Positions 18,280 through 26,303 of a stretch of 64,000 nucleotides of DNA are shown one piece after another (the stretch's first letter is position 1; the number at the start of each line of letters is the position of its first letter). The notes beneath the pieces were generated by a model that made no database searches, was not told the DNA's origin, and worked only from the letters and a program-made list of their open reading frames with translations. Source of the stretch: Prevotella sp. UBA6994 (lineage in GTDB: Bacteria; Bacteroidota; Bacteroidia; Bacteroidales; Bacteroidaceae); NCBI GenBank assembly GCA_002449845.1, contig DJXW01000016.1, positions 350,120 to 414,119 of the forward strand, read 5' to 3'. Position numbers and translations under genes: made by a program.

Positions 18280-19359
18280 TTACATTTGTGATTTCAAGTG
18301 AATCTTTTTAACAAATTTCATGTCGTGTTCTACCATGATTTTTACCAGTTTCTCGAAGGATGTCTTTCGTGGATTCCATCCTAACGTTTCCTTGGCCTTC
18401 GATGGGTCACCGAGAAGTTGGTCAACCTCAGCAGGGCGGAAATACTTAGGATCAACCTCTACCAGCACTCTACCTGTTGCCTTGTCGATTCCTTGTTCGT
18501 CAACACCTTCTCCACGCCATTCCAGTTCAATACCTACATGTTTGAATGCCAATGTTGCAAACTCTCTCACGGTGTGGTATTCGCCCGTAGCTATCACATA
18601 GTCGTCTGGCTCTGGCTGTTGCATCATCAGCCACATACATTCGATATAGTCTTTCGCATATCCCCAGTCGCGCAAAGAGTTCAGATTACCCAAGTAAAGC
18701 TTGTCTTGGAATCCTTGAACGATACGGGCTGCGGCAAGCGTAATCTTACGTGTCACAAAGTTTTCACCACGTCTCTCGCTCTCATGATTAAACAAAATAC
18801 CATTGCAACAATACATCCCGTACGACTCACGATAGTTTTTCATAATCCAGAAGCCATAGAGCTTGGCTACGGAATAGGGAGAACGGGGATAGAAAGGTGT
18901 GGTTTCCTTTTGCGGAACTTCCTGCACCTTACCAAAGAGCTCTGATGTGGAAGCTTGGTAGATACGACATTTCTTCTCTATTCCTACGATGCGTACAGCC
19001 TCCAACAAGCGTAGCACACCGATGGCATCAGTCTCTGCGGTGTATTCTGGTACGTCGAAGCTCACCTTCACATGACTTTGAGCTGCGAGATTGTATATCT
19101 CCGTGGGCATTACCTCGGCGATGATACGAATCAACGATGACGAATCGGTCATGTCTGCCCAATGCAGGTTCACCAAACGTTGCTTTTTCATGTCACGTAC
19201 CCATTCGTCCAAATACAAATGTTCTATTCTTCCCGTATTGAATGATGAAGAGCGACGAAGCAAACCATGTACTTCATAACCTTTCTCTATCAAAAACTCT
19301 GCAAGATAAGAACCATCTTGCCCTGTAATACCAGTTATTAATGCTATCTTTTTTTCCAT
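18280..19359 (-). CDS. gmd: GDP-mannose 4,6-dehydratase
   Basis: 359 residues. Near the N-terminus is the nucleotide-binding TGITGQDGSYLAEFL; the family hallmark RRSSSFNTGRIEHLY follows, then catalytic YSVAKLYG (YxxxK) and FNHESERRGENFVTRK. It converts GDP-D-mannose to GDP-4-keto-6-deoxy-D-mannose, the first committed step to GDP-L-fucose. Length matches the family. It starts 19 bases after the manC stop and is followed by fcl after 7 bases, the usual gmd-fcl order. Cytoplasmic. Confidence 0.96.
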   Translation of the reverse strand: MEKKIALITGITGQDGSYLAEFLIEKGYEVHGLLRRSSSFNTGRIEHLYLDEWVRDMKKQRLVNLHWADMTDSSSLIRIIAEVMPTEIYNLAAQSHVKVSFDVPEYTAETDAIGVLRLLEAVRIVGIEKKCRIYQASTSELFGKVQEVPQKETTPFYPRSPYSVAKLYGFWIMKNYRESYGMYCCNGILFNHESERRGENFVTRKITLAAARIVQGFQDKLYLGNLNSLRDWGYAKDYIECMWLMMQQPEPDDYVIATGEYHTVREFATLAFKHVGIELEWRGEGVDEQGIDKATGRVLVEVDPKYFRPAEVDQLLGDPSKAKETLGWNPRKTSFEKLVKIMVEHDMKFVKKIHLKSQM

Positions 19360-19378
19360 AATTCTTGATTAAATACTA

Positions 19379-20443
19379 TCACTCGCCACTGAATTGTTTG
19401 ATTCGTTGTTCTTCCGACAATTTACAGATAAGTAATGTGCCGTCTTTCTCTGCCACGATGTAATCATCAAGGCCTTGAATAACCACCTTCTTCTCTTGCA
19501 AGGTGTGGACGATGCAATTGTGAGAGTCGTACATGGAAATATCCGGACCTATGCAAGCGTTGCCGTAAAGGTCGTGATGAACTTGATTCAACAATGAGCC
19601 CCATGTTCCTAAATCACTCCAACCGAAACTGGCAGGACAAACAAAAATCTCTGAAACCTTCTCCATAATGGCGTAATCTACGGAGATATTCTCGCATCGA
19701 GGATATTGTTCGTCTATCTGAACCTGTTCTTCGGGAGTGCCATAGACATCGTTCATTCCCTCAAAAATCTTACTGATAGACGGTTGATAGACACGGAATG
19801 CGTTGACGATGGTATTGACATTCCAAATGAAAATGCCCGCATTCCAATAGAAATTGTTCTGCTTGATATATTTCATCGCCGTTTCCAGGTCGGGCTTTTC
19901 CCTAAAGTTGTCCACACGATAGATTTCCTTGTTGCGAGCCGAACTTGTAGATAAGTCTGCCTGGATGTAGCCATATCCCGTTTCAGGTCTATTGGGTTTC
20001 ATGCCTAAAGTTACGATTGCATCGCTCTCACCAGAAAACTTCAAACACGTTTTCACCACACGCTGAAACTCTGTCTCATTGGTTACCACATGGTCACTGG
20101 GCGTTACCACGATGTTAGCCCTTGAGTCTTTCGACTTAATGCGCCAACTCACGTAAGCGATACATGGTGCCGTGTTGCGCCTACATGGTTCCAACAAAAT
20201 GTTTTCTTCGGGAATCTCAGGCAGTTGTTGCTTGACAATCTCGGCATACTTCTTATTTGTCACCACCCACATATTCTCATACGGGCTTATACCCTTGAAC
20301 CTGTCGAGCGTAAGCTGTAACAATGAACGACCCACACCTAAGATATCAATAAACTGCTTGGGAGTTTCGACCGTACTCATGGGCCATATACGACTTCCCA
20401 CGCCACCTGCCATGATGACCACATGGTTATTCTTCTTTGCCAT
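19379..20443 (-). CDS. manC: Mannose-1-phosphate guanylyltransferase
   Basis: 354 residues. The nucleotidyltransferase signature VVIMAGGVGSRIWPMS is followed by TPKQFIDIL, then VTPSDHVV and ETGYGYIQ. It makes GDP-mannose from mannose-1-phosphate and GTP, feeding gmd and fcl downstream. It is the short GT-A-only form without a fused phosphomannose isomerase domain. It heads the operon; a promoter is visible at 20473-20504. Confidence 0.94.
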   Translation of the reverse strand: MAKKNNHVVIMAGGVGSRIWPMSTVETPKQFIDILGVGRSLLQLTLDRFKGISPYENMWVVTNKKYAEIVKQQLPEIPEENILLEPCRRNTAPCIAYVSWRIKSKDSRANIVVTPSDHVVTNETEFQRVVKTCLKFSGESDAIVTLGMKPNRPETGYGYIQADLSTSSARNKEIYRVDNFREKPDLETAMKYIKQNNFYWNAGIFIWNVNTIVNAFRVYQPSISKIFEGMNDVYGTPEEQVQIDEQYPRCENISVDYAIMEKVSEIFVCPASFGWSDLGTWGSLLNQVHHDLYGNACIGPDISMYDSHNCIVHTLQEKKVVIQGLDDYIVAEKDGTLLICKLSEEQRIKQFSGE

Positions 20444-20472
20444 AGCTATTGTTTATTTTCGTGTAGAAAATG

Positions 20473-20504
20473 CAAAATTACTAAAAACCATGGGATTAGA
20501 CAAA
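20473..20504 (-). promoter_or_regulatory. Promoter of the manC-gmd-fcl operon
   Basis: Reverse strand -7 element TAATTTTG at 20473-20480 and a TTTG -33 element at 20501-20504, 20 bases apart, 30 bases upstream of the manC start. Confidence 0.65.
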
Positions 20505-20595
20505 TGATTTTAGATTATTAACTCAAATAATCTCAAAAAAAATTTCAACGTGTTTCTTAGTGGCCAATTTTTCTTCTTGCTTGATGAGGAGTAAA

Positions 20596-20631
20596 TCACT
20601 ATCAGAAATGCCTAAACACTTCTGATAGTGA
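20596..20631. terminator. 12-bp perfect stem-loop between GH43 and manC
   Basis: TCACTATCAGAA (20596-20607) pairs with TTCTGATAGTGA (20620-20631) around a 12-base loop, 60 bases past the GH43 stop. It is a likely transcript end for GH43, though the minus-strand tail is not T-rich. Confidence 0.5.
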
Positions 20632-20633
20632 CT

Positions 20634-20650
20634 CTAAACATGGTGTTTAC
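20634..20650. repeat. CTAAACA-TGG-TGTTTAC site downstream of GH43
   Basis: Inverted repeat in the GH43-manC gap, 44 bases (about four helix turns) from the second copy at 20678. Adjacent to the 20596-20631 hairpin. Confidence 0.55.
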
Positions 20651-20677
20651 TTGCTCCAAACCATATATTTAGCCTTC

Positions 20678-20694
20678 GCAAACATGGTGTTTAC
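20678..20694. repeat. GCAAACA-TGG-TGTTTAC site overlapping the GH43 stop
   Basis: Inverted repeat whose right arm contains the GH43 stop codon (20691-20693). Same TGG spacer as the copies at 20634 and 14901. Confidence 0.55.
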
Positions 20695-22340
20695 TTGGTA
20701 ATACGGAACCAGTCGATGTCTAAATAGCCTTTGTTGCCCTTGATGTCGATGGGTTGTGAGGCAACCAAACCTACTTTTGCGCCTACCCACTTGCCTTCTT
20801 TCATGGTCAATTCATCACCGACTGCCTTGAACGACTTTCCATTGGTGCTGTAGGCAAAAGTACACTTACCATTGCTAACCTTGGTTTGCAGATAAACATC
20901 AATATAGAGTGCGGGATTGTAATTGACCTTATCCTTATCGGTAGGCTTCAATGTGGCAAGCACCTTCACGGTCTCTTCCTTTCCCTTATCGGCAGCCTTG
21001 CAGGTTATCTGTTGCAATTGGAACTCTTCCCCTACCCTTTTCACCACCAAAGCAGAGTAGTCCATACCGAACATGATAAGTCCACCATATTGTTTTTCTG
21101 CCTTGGCAGCGAAGCGAACCTTCGTAGTTGCGGTAAACACGTCGGCTGGTGTCTTCTGAAGCAACATAGCGGGATTCTGCCATTGGTTGACAGGAATGTT
21201 TTGTGTACCTAACTTATAACAGAAAAGTCTGAAGAAGCCGTCAGCGGTGGGCATTCCGTACAATTGATGGTAATCTCCTGCCCATTGCCATTGCTTACCC
21301 AATGCGGGTTGATTAAATTCGTCAGATTCCACTGGATTGCATTTAGCCACGGGAGCAGAGGTCTTGGGCTTTCTGTAAGTGGTTACGGGTTCGCCACAAT
21401 ATCCTTTCTTGGGTACGGTTCCCATCACGGGCCAATTGTCTTTCCACGTCACGGGTTGCAGATGAACCACACGACCATAGCATCCTTTATCCTGGAAGTG
21501 CATGAACCAGTCTTCACCAAATGCGGTGTGAACCCATCCTCCTTGGTGAGGACCGTTTACGTTGGTCTTTCCTTGTGCCAAGACGGTCTTGCACTCGTAG
21601 GGTCCGTATGGAGACTTGGAACGCATTGCCAATTGCCAACCCTGCTCTACTCCTCCTGCTGGACACATGATCCAATACCAACCATCTCGCTTATAGAACT
21701 TAGGTCCTTCTGCCGTGCGATTGTCATTGCCTCCGTCAAAAACGATGATGGGGTCACTGATGGCTTTCGTCCCGTCGGCAGAGAGTTCACGAACGGTAAG
21801 AATACTATTGAAGCCTGCACGACTTCCAGCCCATCCGTTCACCAAATAACATCTGCCATCATCATCCCAAAGGGGCGTGGTATCAATCATTCCCTTACCG
21901 GGAATCACGCAAACAGGGTCTTCCCACTTTCCGTATGGGTCTTTTGTCTTCACCATCATCACGCCATTGTCGGGGTCTCCCCAATAGATGTAAAACTCTC
22001 TTTGGTGGTAACGAATGCTGGGAGCCCATACACCATTGCCATGTTGTGGAGCTGGCGAATCGGGGAACTGCCTCTGCAATGCGTAATTGATGATGGTCCA
22101 GTTCACCATGTCCTTGCTGTGCAAGATGGGAAGTCCTGGAATATTGGCAAACGAACTTGCGGTAAGATAATAGTCTTCTCCCACGGCAATCACGTCAGGG
22201 TCACTGTAGTCGGCATTGATTACGGGATTGGTGTACGTACCGTCTCCGTTGTCAGGGCACCACACTTCCGATACATAGTTTTGAGCCATTGCGCTCAAGG
22301 GAAGCATCATCATTCCAATCAAAAATGTCTTTGTTCTCAT
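20691..22340 (-). CDS. Glycoside hydrolase family 43 enzyme (xylosidase/arabinofuranosidase type)
   Basis: 549 residues, signal peptide MRTKTFLIGMMMLPLSAMAQ. A five-bladed propeller follows with the catalytic base Asp in NADYSDPDVI, the pKa-modulating Asp in MIDTTPLWDDDGRCY and the acid Glu in RTAEGPKFYK. The C-terminal 200 residues form a concanavalin-like accessory domain (VESDEFNQPALGKQWQW onward). Expected role: removal of arabinose or xylose side chains in the periplasm. It lies 40 bases after the ATP-grasp-like gene. Two GTAAACA-type inverted repeats sit at its 3' end. Confidence 0.92.
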   Translation of the reverse strand: MRTKTFLIGMMMLPLSAMAQNYVSEVWCPDNGDGTYTNPVINADYSDPDVIAVGEDYYLTASSFANIPGLPILHSKDMVNWTIINYALQRQFPDSPAPQHGNGVWAPSIRYHQREFYIYWGDPDNGVMMVKTKDPYGKWEDPVCVIPGKGMIDTTPLWDDDGRCYLVNGWAGSRAGFNSILTVRELSADGTKAISDPIIVFDGGNDNRTAEGPKFYKRDGWYWIMCPAGGVEQGWQLAMRSKSPYGPYECKTVLAQGKTNVNGPHQGGWVHTAFGEDWFMHFQDKGCYGRVVHLQPVTWKDNWPVMGTVPKKGYCGEPVTTYRKPKTSAPVAKCNPVESDEFNQPALGKQWQWAGDYHQLYGMPTADGFFRLFCYKLGTQNIPVNQWQNPAMLLQKTPADVFTATTKVRFAAKAEKQYGGLIMFGMDYSALVVKRVGEEFQLQQITCKAADKGKEETVKVLATLKPTDKDKVNYNPALYIDVYLQTKVSNGKCTFAYSTNGKSFKAVGDELTMKEGKWVGAKVGLVASQPIDIKGNKGYLDIDWFRITK

Positions 22341-22380
22341 TTCTTTTTTATTTATAATTTCAATTTATTCATGTCTTATT

Positions 22381-23418
22381 TCATGCTCGTTTGAGTGGAG
22401 AAATGTCAAGGTGATATGTGCCGTCATACTTCACGCACATCAGCATGGGATTGACAAACTTGGATTGCAGGGAAAGGGCTACATGTCCCATCGTTCTCCT
22501 TAGATTCAATTCCACACAAGGATGTAAGCGATATTGAGCATCTTCCTTGACAATCATCATATCCACCCCAAATGGTCCTATATACTTATCACATAGGTAT
22601 TTTTTCATTTGTTTTATGATCTCATCCTTCACGTTTTCCAACACTGACAAGGATATATATTGAGAAATCTCACGTAGTTTATATTCTTCAGACGCAAGAA
22701 TGTTGCCTGTGTAACCACCCAGATTGGTCAAAAATAAAGAAATCCCAAGGTAATTGATACCATTGACGGTAGATTCAAACTCTAAGGCGAAGTCAATGAC
22801 ACGTCGGTAATAGGGTTCTGTCATGATTCCTCCTTGCCTTTCAATGACATTCTTCGCCCATCTCTCATGTGACATATATTGTTGCTCATTGACAGCATAT
22901 CGCACTCCTCTTCCACTGCAACTCCACGGTGATTTCAAGACTATAGGGAGTGAAAACGGTGGTAGTGAAGTGACGAAAGATGAGCTTCCCACCAACTCGT
23001 CGTACTTTCTCGTTAACGCTGGTAATAAACATTCGGAAGCCCATTGACGACTGCTCACGGCTCGAATGCCAGCCAATTGTCGCTCAGACGGTAGAATCTC
23101 AATGGGTATCTGTAATCTTTTCAACTGATGAACGATGGAACGGTCCCATCCCCAAGGACTTACCATATCTATAGACAATTGAGGGATTTGCTTGGAAGTG
23201 ACGAATTGCACGTCTGCCACTTGACAATCTATTCGCTGAAGCCCCTCTTGTGCAATCTCCACATCATCCACCCAAACGCAATCACCATCATCAGCCCAAA
23301 GAGCAGGTAAAAAGGATAAATGCAATCGCATTTCCCTCCCTGCCCGCGGTGAGGTAAACTGATGAAGATCGGCAGCTAAAGCCATCTCATGTTCGGGATT
23401 GAATACATGTAGTTTCAT
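22381..23418 (-). CDS. ATP-grasp-like conserved protein
   Basis: 345 residues with no signal peptide. The C-terminal half has an ATP-grasp look: VLKSPWSCSGRGVRYA (the Lys and Gly-rich loop), FGVDMMIV, and the metal/nucleotide motif HPCVELNLRRTMG (Glu-x-Asn-x-Arg). The N-terminus reads MKLHVFNPEHEMALAA. Substrate unknown; ATP-grasp enzymes usually ligate a carboxylate to an amine or thiol. The start overlaps the stop of the upstream HsdM-like fragment by ATGA, so the two are translationally coupled. Confidence 0.7.
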   Translation of the reverse strand: MKLHVFNPEHEMALAADLHQFTSPRAGREMRLHLSFLPALWADDGDCVWVDDVEIAQEGLQRIDCQVADVQFVTSKQIPQLSIDMVSPWGWDRSIVHQLKRLQIPIEILPSERQLAGIRAVSSRQWASECLLPALTRKYDELVGSSSFVTSLPPFSLPIVLKSPWSCSGRGVRYAVNEQQYMSHERWAKNVIERQGGIMTEPYYRRVIDFALEFESTVNGINYLGISLFLTNLGGYTGNILASEEYKLREISQYISLSVLENVKDEIIKQMKKYLCDKYIGPFGVDMMIVKEDAQYRLHPCVELNLRRTMGHVALSLQSKFVNPMLMCVKYDGTYHLDISPLKRA

Positions 23419-23615
23419 GGGATTTGTAAATCTCCTTTATTCATAGCAGACTTGAGATGATAATCAAAAAAATGAAGACTCAACACCACATTTTTATATT
23501 CTGATGGTTCTACGGAACCTCTCAGTTTATTGGCAGATTCCCAGAGGCTTTCCTCGATTGTCTTTTCTTTTATTATTTTCTTTGCCATGTTTCGATGATT
23601 TCTTCTATTACTCAT
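23415..23615 (-). pseudogene. Short HsdM N-terminal-like fragment
   Basis: 66 residues from the ATG at 23615 (or 57 from the ATG at 23588, MAKKIIKEK). The segment IEESLWESANKLRGSVEPSEYKNVVLSL matches the start of type I restriction methyltransferase subunits, where it precedes the N6-adenine methylase domain; here it diverges after FFDYHLKS and stops. No methylase motif or hsdS/hsdR gene is nearby. Its promoter (23677-23684) looks intact and it ends overlapping the ATP-grasp start (ATGA), so it may survive as a leader or small protein rather than plain debris. Confidence 0.6.
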
Positions 23616-23676
23616 TGAATCGTAATCAACACTTACATTTTTCAACTCGTAACGACATAAATAGGATATATTGTTG

Positions 23677-23684
23677 CAAATATA
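23677..23684 (-). promoter_or_regulatory. Promoter of the HsdM-fragment/ATP-grasp operon
   Basis: Reverse strand TATATTTG matches TAnnTTTG, 62 bases upstream of the 23615 start. Confidence 0.55.
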
Positions 23685-23894
23685 CAAATTTATTTGCAAA
23701 CTCACTCATTTTTCTGCCAATTATCAAAAATATGACGTGAAGAACACATGATAAAAGTCATAGCGGGAAACCAAACCTCTTCATTTTTATTTTCAGAAAT
23801 AATCAAACAAAAAAACAACGTGAAAAATCTCAAAGGAGATGATAAGGCATCTAAAAAGAGGGTTTTTCAAGGTAAAATTACTTGTTTTATCACG

Positions 23895-23951
23895 TAACAT
23901 ATATAGTTATCGCCACAACTATATACTTTACGAGCATAACTATATATGTTA
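23895..23951. repeat. Nested inverted repeat of the AACTATATA core
   Basis: TAACATATATAGTTAT (23895-23910) is perfectly complementary to ATAACTATATATGTTA (23936-23951); a third copy of the core, AACTATATA, lies between them at 23917-23925. Three copies of one core in mixed orientation within 57 bp. Confidence 0.8.
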
Positions 23952-24425
23952 GCGAGCTTAATATTCATGATAAAAAAGCGCAAAATAGCCGTTTTTCTGC
24001 ATAAAAATACCAAAAACAAGCGTATAAACATAATACAGTTTTCATAACACACTCATAATCAGTCTATTACAAAAATCTCCAAAAATCAGCTATTTTTGGA
24101 GCGACGGAGGAGTTGGTGAAAAATATCGCAAACTGGAGCCCCCTTTTTATCACTTTTTATTGACAAACCGAGACACAACACACTTTCGTTTTGCATTCAC
24201 TCAACTTCCTTGTAGCAATGACATGAGAAGTTAGCCAAAGACTCTGCAAGGCGAGCATCAACAGCTTGGAATGTATCTCTATAGATTGAACAGAATGACG
24301 CGAATAAATACGAAGGAGAGCAACTTGACAAGTTATATCAGCCATGAAAACCAAGTATTTTACGTTTATTCACATTTAATCATTATTTTTTAATATAAAT
24401 GTAACATAATTGTAACATATTGCAG

Positions 24426-24456
24426 TTGCAGATAATCAATGTTTTTTATAACTTTG
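24426..24456 (+). promoter_or_regulatory. Promoter of the first Na/Pi cotransporter gene
   Basis: -7 element TAACTTTG at 24449-24456 and TTG -33 element at 24426-24428, 20 bases apart; start codon 29 bases downstream. Confidence 0.65.
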
Positions 24457-24484
24457 CAACATATTTTAAAATTATCATAACTCA

Positions 24485-26203
24485 ATGGAAACATCTCAAA
24501 ACTATTTGTTTTTGGTGCTGAAGTTACTCGGTTCTTTGGCGTTATTGATGTATGGTATGAAAACCATGAGTGATGCCTTGCAGAAAATGGCAGGTCCACA
24601 ACTGAGACACGTGTTAGGAGCCATGACAACCAATCGGTTTACAGGAATGCTGACGGGTGTGTTTGTGACAGCTGCCGTACAGTCGTCAACAGCAACCACC
24701 GTGATGACGGTTTCTTTTGTCAGCGCAGGACTGTTGACCTTGGCACAAGCCATATCAGTCATCATGGGAGCGAATATCGGTACCACGCTCACGGCATGGA
24801 TTATGTCGGCTGGTTTCTCCTTCAACATCACCGATTTTGTTTATCCCGCCTTTTTCATCGCCATTATCCTGATTTATAATAAACGTCGCCGAGTAATTGG
24901 AGATTTCCTGTACGGTATCGCCTTTATGTTTTTAGGATTAGGAACCCTGCGACAGACAGGTATCGACATCAATTTAGGCGAACAGGAAGCGGTACTCAAT
25001 TTCTTCTCCAGTTTTGATCCAAACAGTTATGTAACCACTCTTACATTCCTTCTCATCGGTGGTATATTGACCATGTGCGTGCAATCGTCAGCCGCAGTGA
25101 TGGCTATCACGATGATACTCTGTTCATCGGGTGTACTCCCCATTTACCAGGGTATTGCATTGGTGATGGGTGAAAACATCGGTACAACCGTTACCTCCAA
25201 CATCGTTGCCATGTCGGCTGGTACACAAGCAAGACGAGCAGCATTTGCACACATGTTCTTTAACCTATTTGGTGTTTGTTGGATATTGATTATCTTCCAT
25301 CCATTCGTCAATATGGTATGCAGTCTTGTGGGATATGATGTAACCATGACAAAAGACACGGTGAACAATGCCGAATTTCTGGCAAATTCAGCTAAGTTGA
25401 GTTTCGTCCTCGCAGCATTCCACACTTGCTTCAACTTGGTGAACACAGGTATCTTGATTTGGTTTATCCCCCAAATAGAAAAGTTGGTTTGCTTTGTTAT
25501 CAAAACCAAGAAAGATGACGAGGAAGAAGACACACGCCTTCAATATATACAAGGTGGCTTGATGAAAACTCCAGAAATCTCTGTGTTACAGGCACAAAAA
25601 GAAATCACGCTCTTCGGTGAACGCATACAACGCATGTTTGGTATGGTCCGCGATTTGGTAGAGGAGAAAGATGGAGATAAATTCAACAAGCTCTATAGTC
25701 GTATTGAGAAATACGAAGGTATCAGCGACAACATGGAAATAGAGATTGCCCGCTATCTGGAGCAAGTGAGCGATGCTCACCTATCCGACGAAACAAAAGA
25801 GAAGATTCGTAGGATGATGAGGCAAATCAGTGAAATTGAGAGTATCGGTGACGCTTGCTACAACCTAGCTCGCACACTGAACAGAAAGATGCAATCCAAT
25901 AAAGACTTCACCGAGAACCAGTATAAGCAAATTCACAACATGATCAAGCTCACTGACGACTCGCTTACACAAATGAACATCAACTTAAAAGGAAGACGCG
26001 AGGAGCTGGATATCAATGAGACATTCCGTATTGAGAACGATATCAACACATTACGCAACCGCTTGAAGACCGAAAACATCCAAGCCGTAAACGACCATCA
26101 ATACGACTATGCCATCGGTACGATGTACACCGACTTTATCAGCGAATGCGAGAAATTGGGCGATTATGTGGTTAACGTAGTGGAGGCAAGATTGGGAAAG
26201 TAA
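24485..26203 (+). CDS. Na/Pi cotransporter family protein with PhoU-like tail (copy 1)
   Basis: 572 residues. Two inverted Na/Pi-cotransporter repeats: MYGMKTMSDALQKMAGPQL then TAAVQSSTATTVMTVSF in the first, and CVQSSAAVMAITMIL in the second; the QSS motifs are the family signature. About nine membrane segments occupy residues 1-340. The C-terminal 200 residues are a helical PhoU-like domain (FGERIQRMFGMVRDL and ESIGDACYNLARTLNRKM). Expected function: sodium-coupled phosphate import or phosphate export across the inner membrane. A close paralogue follows at 26295 and a two-component system after that, suggesting a phosphate-response locus. Confidence 0.92.
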   Translation: METSQNYLFLVLKLLGSLALLMYGMKTMSDALQKMAGPQLRHVLGAMTTNRFTGMLTGVFVTAAVQSSTATTVMTVSFVSAGLLTLAQAISVIMGANIGTTLTAWIMSAGFSFNITDFVYPAFFIAIILIYNKRRRVIGDFLYGIAFMFLGLGTLRQTGIDINLGEQEAVLNFFSSFDPNSYVTTLTFLLIGGILTMCVQSSAAVMAITMILCSSGVLPIYQGIALVMGENIGTTVTSNIVAMSAGTQARRAAFAHMFFNLFGVCWILIIFHPFVNMVCSLVGYDVTMTKDTVNNAEFLANSAKLSFVLAAFHTCFNLVNTGILIWFIPQIEKLVCFVIKTKKDDEEEDTRLQYIQGGLMKTPEISVLQAQKEITLFGERIQRMFGMVRDLVEEKDGDKFNKLYSRIEKYEGISDNMEIEIARYLEQVSDAHLSDETKEKIRRMMRQISEIESIGDACYNLARTLNRKMQSNKDFTENQYKQIHNMIKLTDDSLTQMNINLKGRREELDINETFRIENDINTLRNRLKTENIQAVNDHQYDYAIGTMYTDFISECEKLGDYVVNVVEARLGK

Positions 26204-26239
26204 CAACATTGTAATATCTTCGTAACCATAACTTAATAC

Positions 26240-26303
26240 CATTTGTTATGAGTATCGGCCGAAAGGCAGTACCTTTGTAGCATACTCATAACAAATGTTT
26301 TTT
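26240..26303 (+). promoter_or_regulatory. Hairpin plus T-run containing a promoter between the two transporter genes
   Basis: CATTTGTTATGAGTAT (26240-26255) is perfectly complementary to ATACTCATAACAAATG (26282-26297), followed by six Ts (26298-26303). Inside the loop AAAGG and CCTTT can also pair. The loop contains a -7 element TACCTTTG at 26270-26277 and the left arm a TTTG. It can act as a terminator for copy 1 and as the promoter for copy 2. Confidence 0.7.

Larger units (their letters stand above)
23706..24484. other. 779-bp divergent intergenic region with nested inverted repeats
   Basis: No convincing gene on either strand. It contains the inverted-repeat cluster at 23895-23951 and, at its right end, the promoter of the first Na/Pi transporter (24449-24456). 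The AT-rich centre may hold regulatory sites or a decayed gene; I see no recognisable protein remnant. Confidence 0.6.

Noticed and set aside
23867..24354. Small open frames in the large divergent gap
   Set aside because: AT-rich, no recognisable sequence, and one covers the inverted-repeat cluster; probably chance frames.
26240..26297. Invertible promoter
   Set aside because: The inverted arms are only 26 bases apart, too short for known Bacteroidales DNA inversion, and no invertase lies in the window; the hairpin/terminator reading is simpler.
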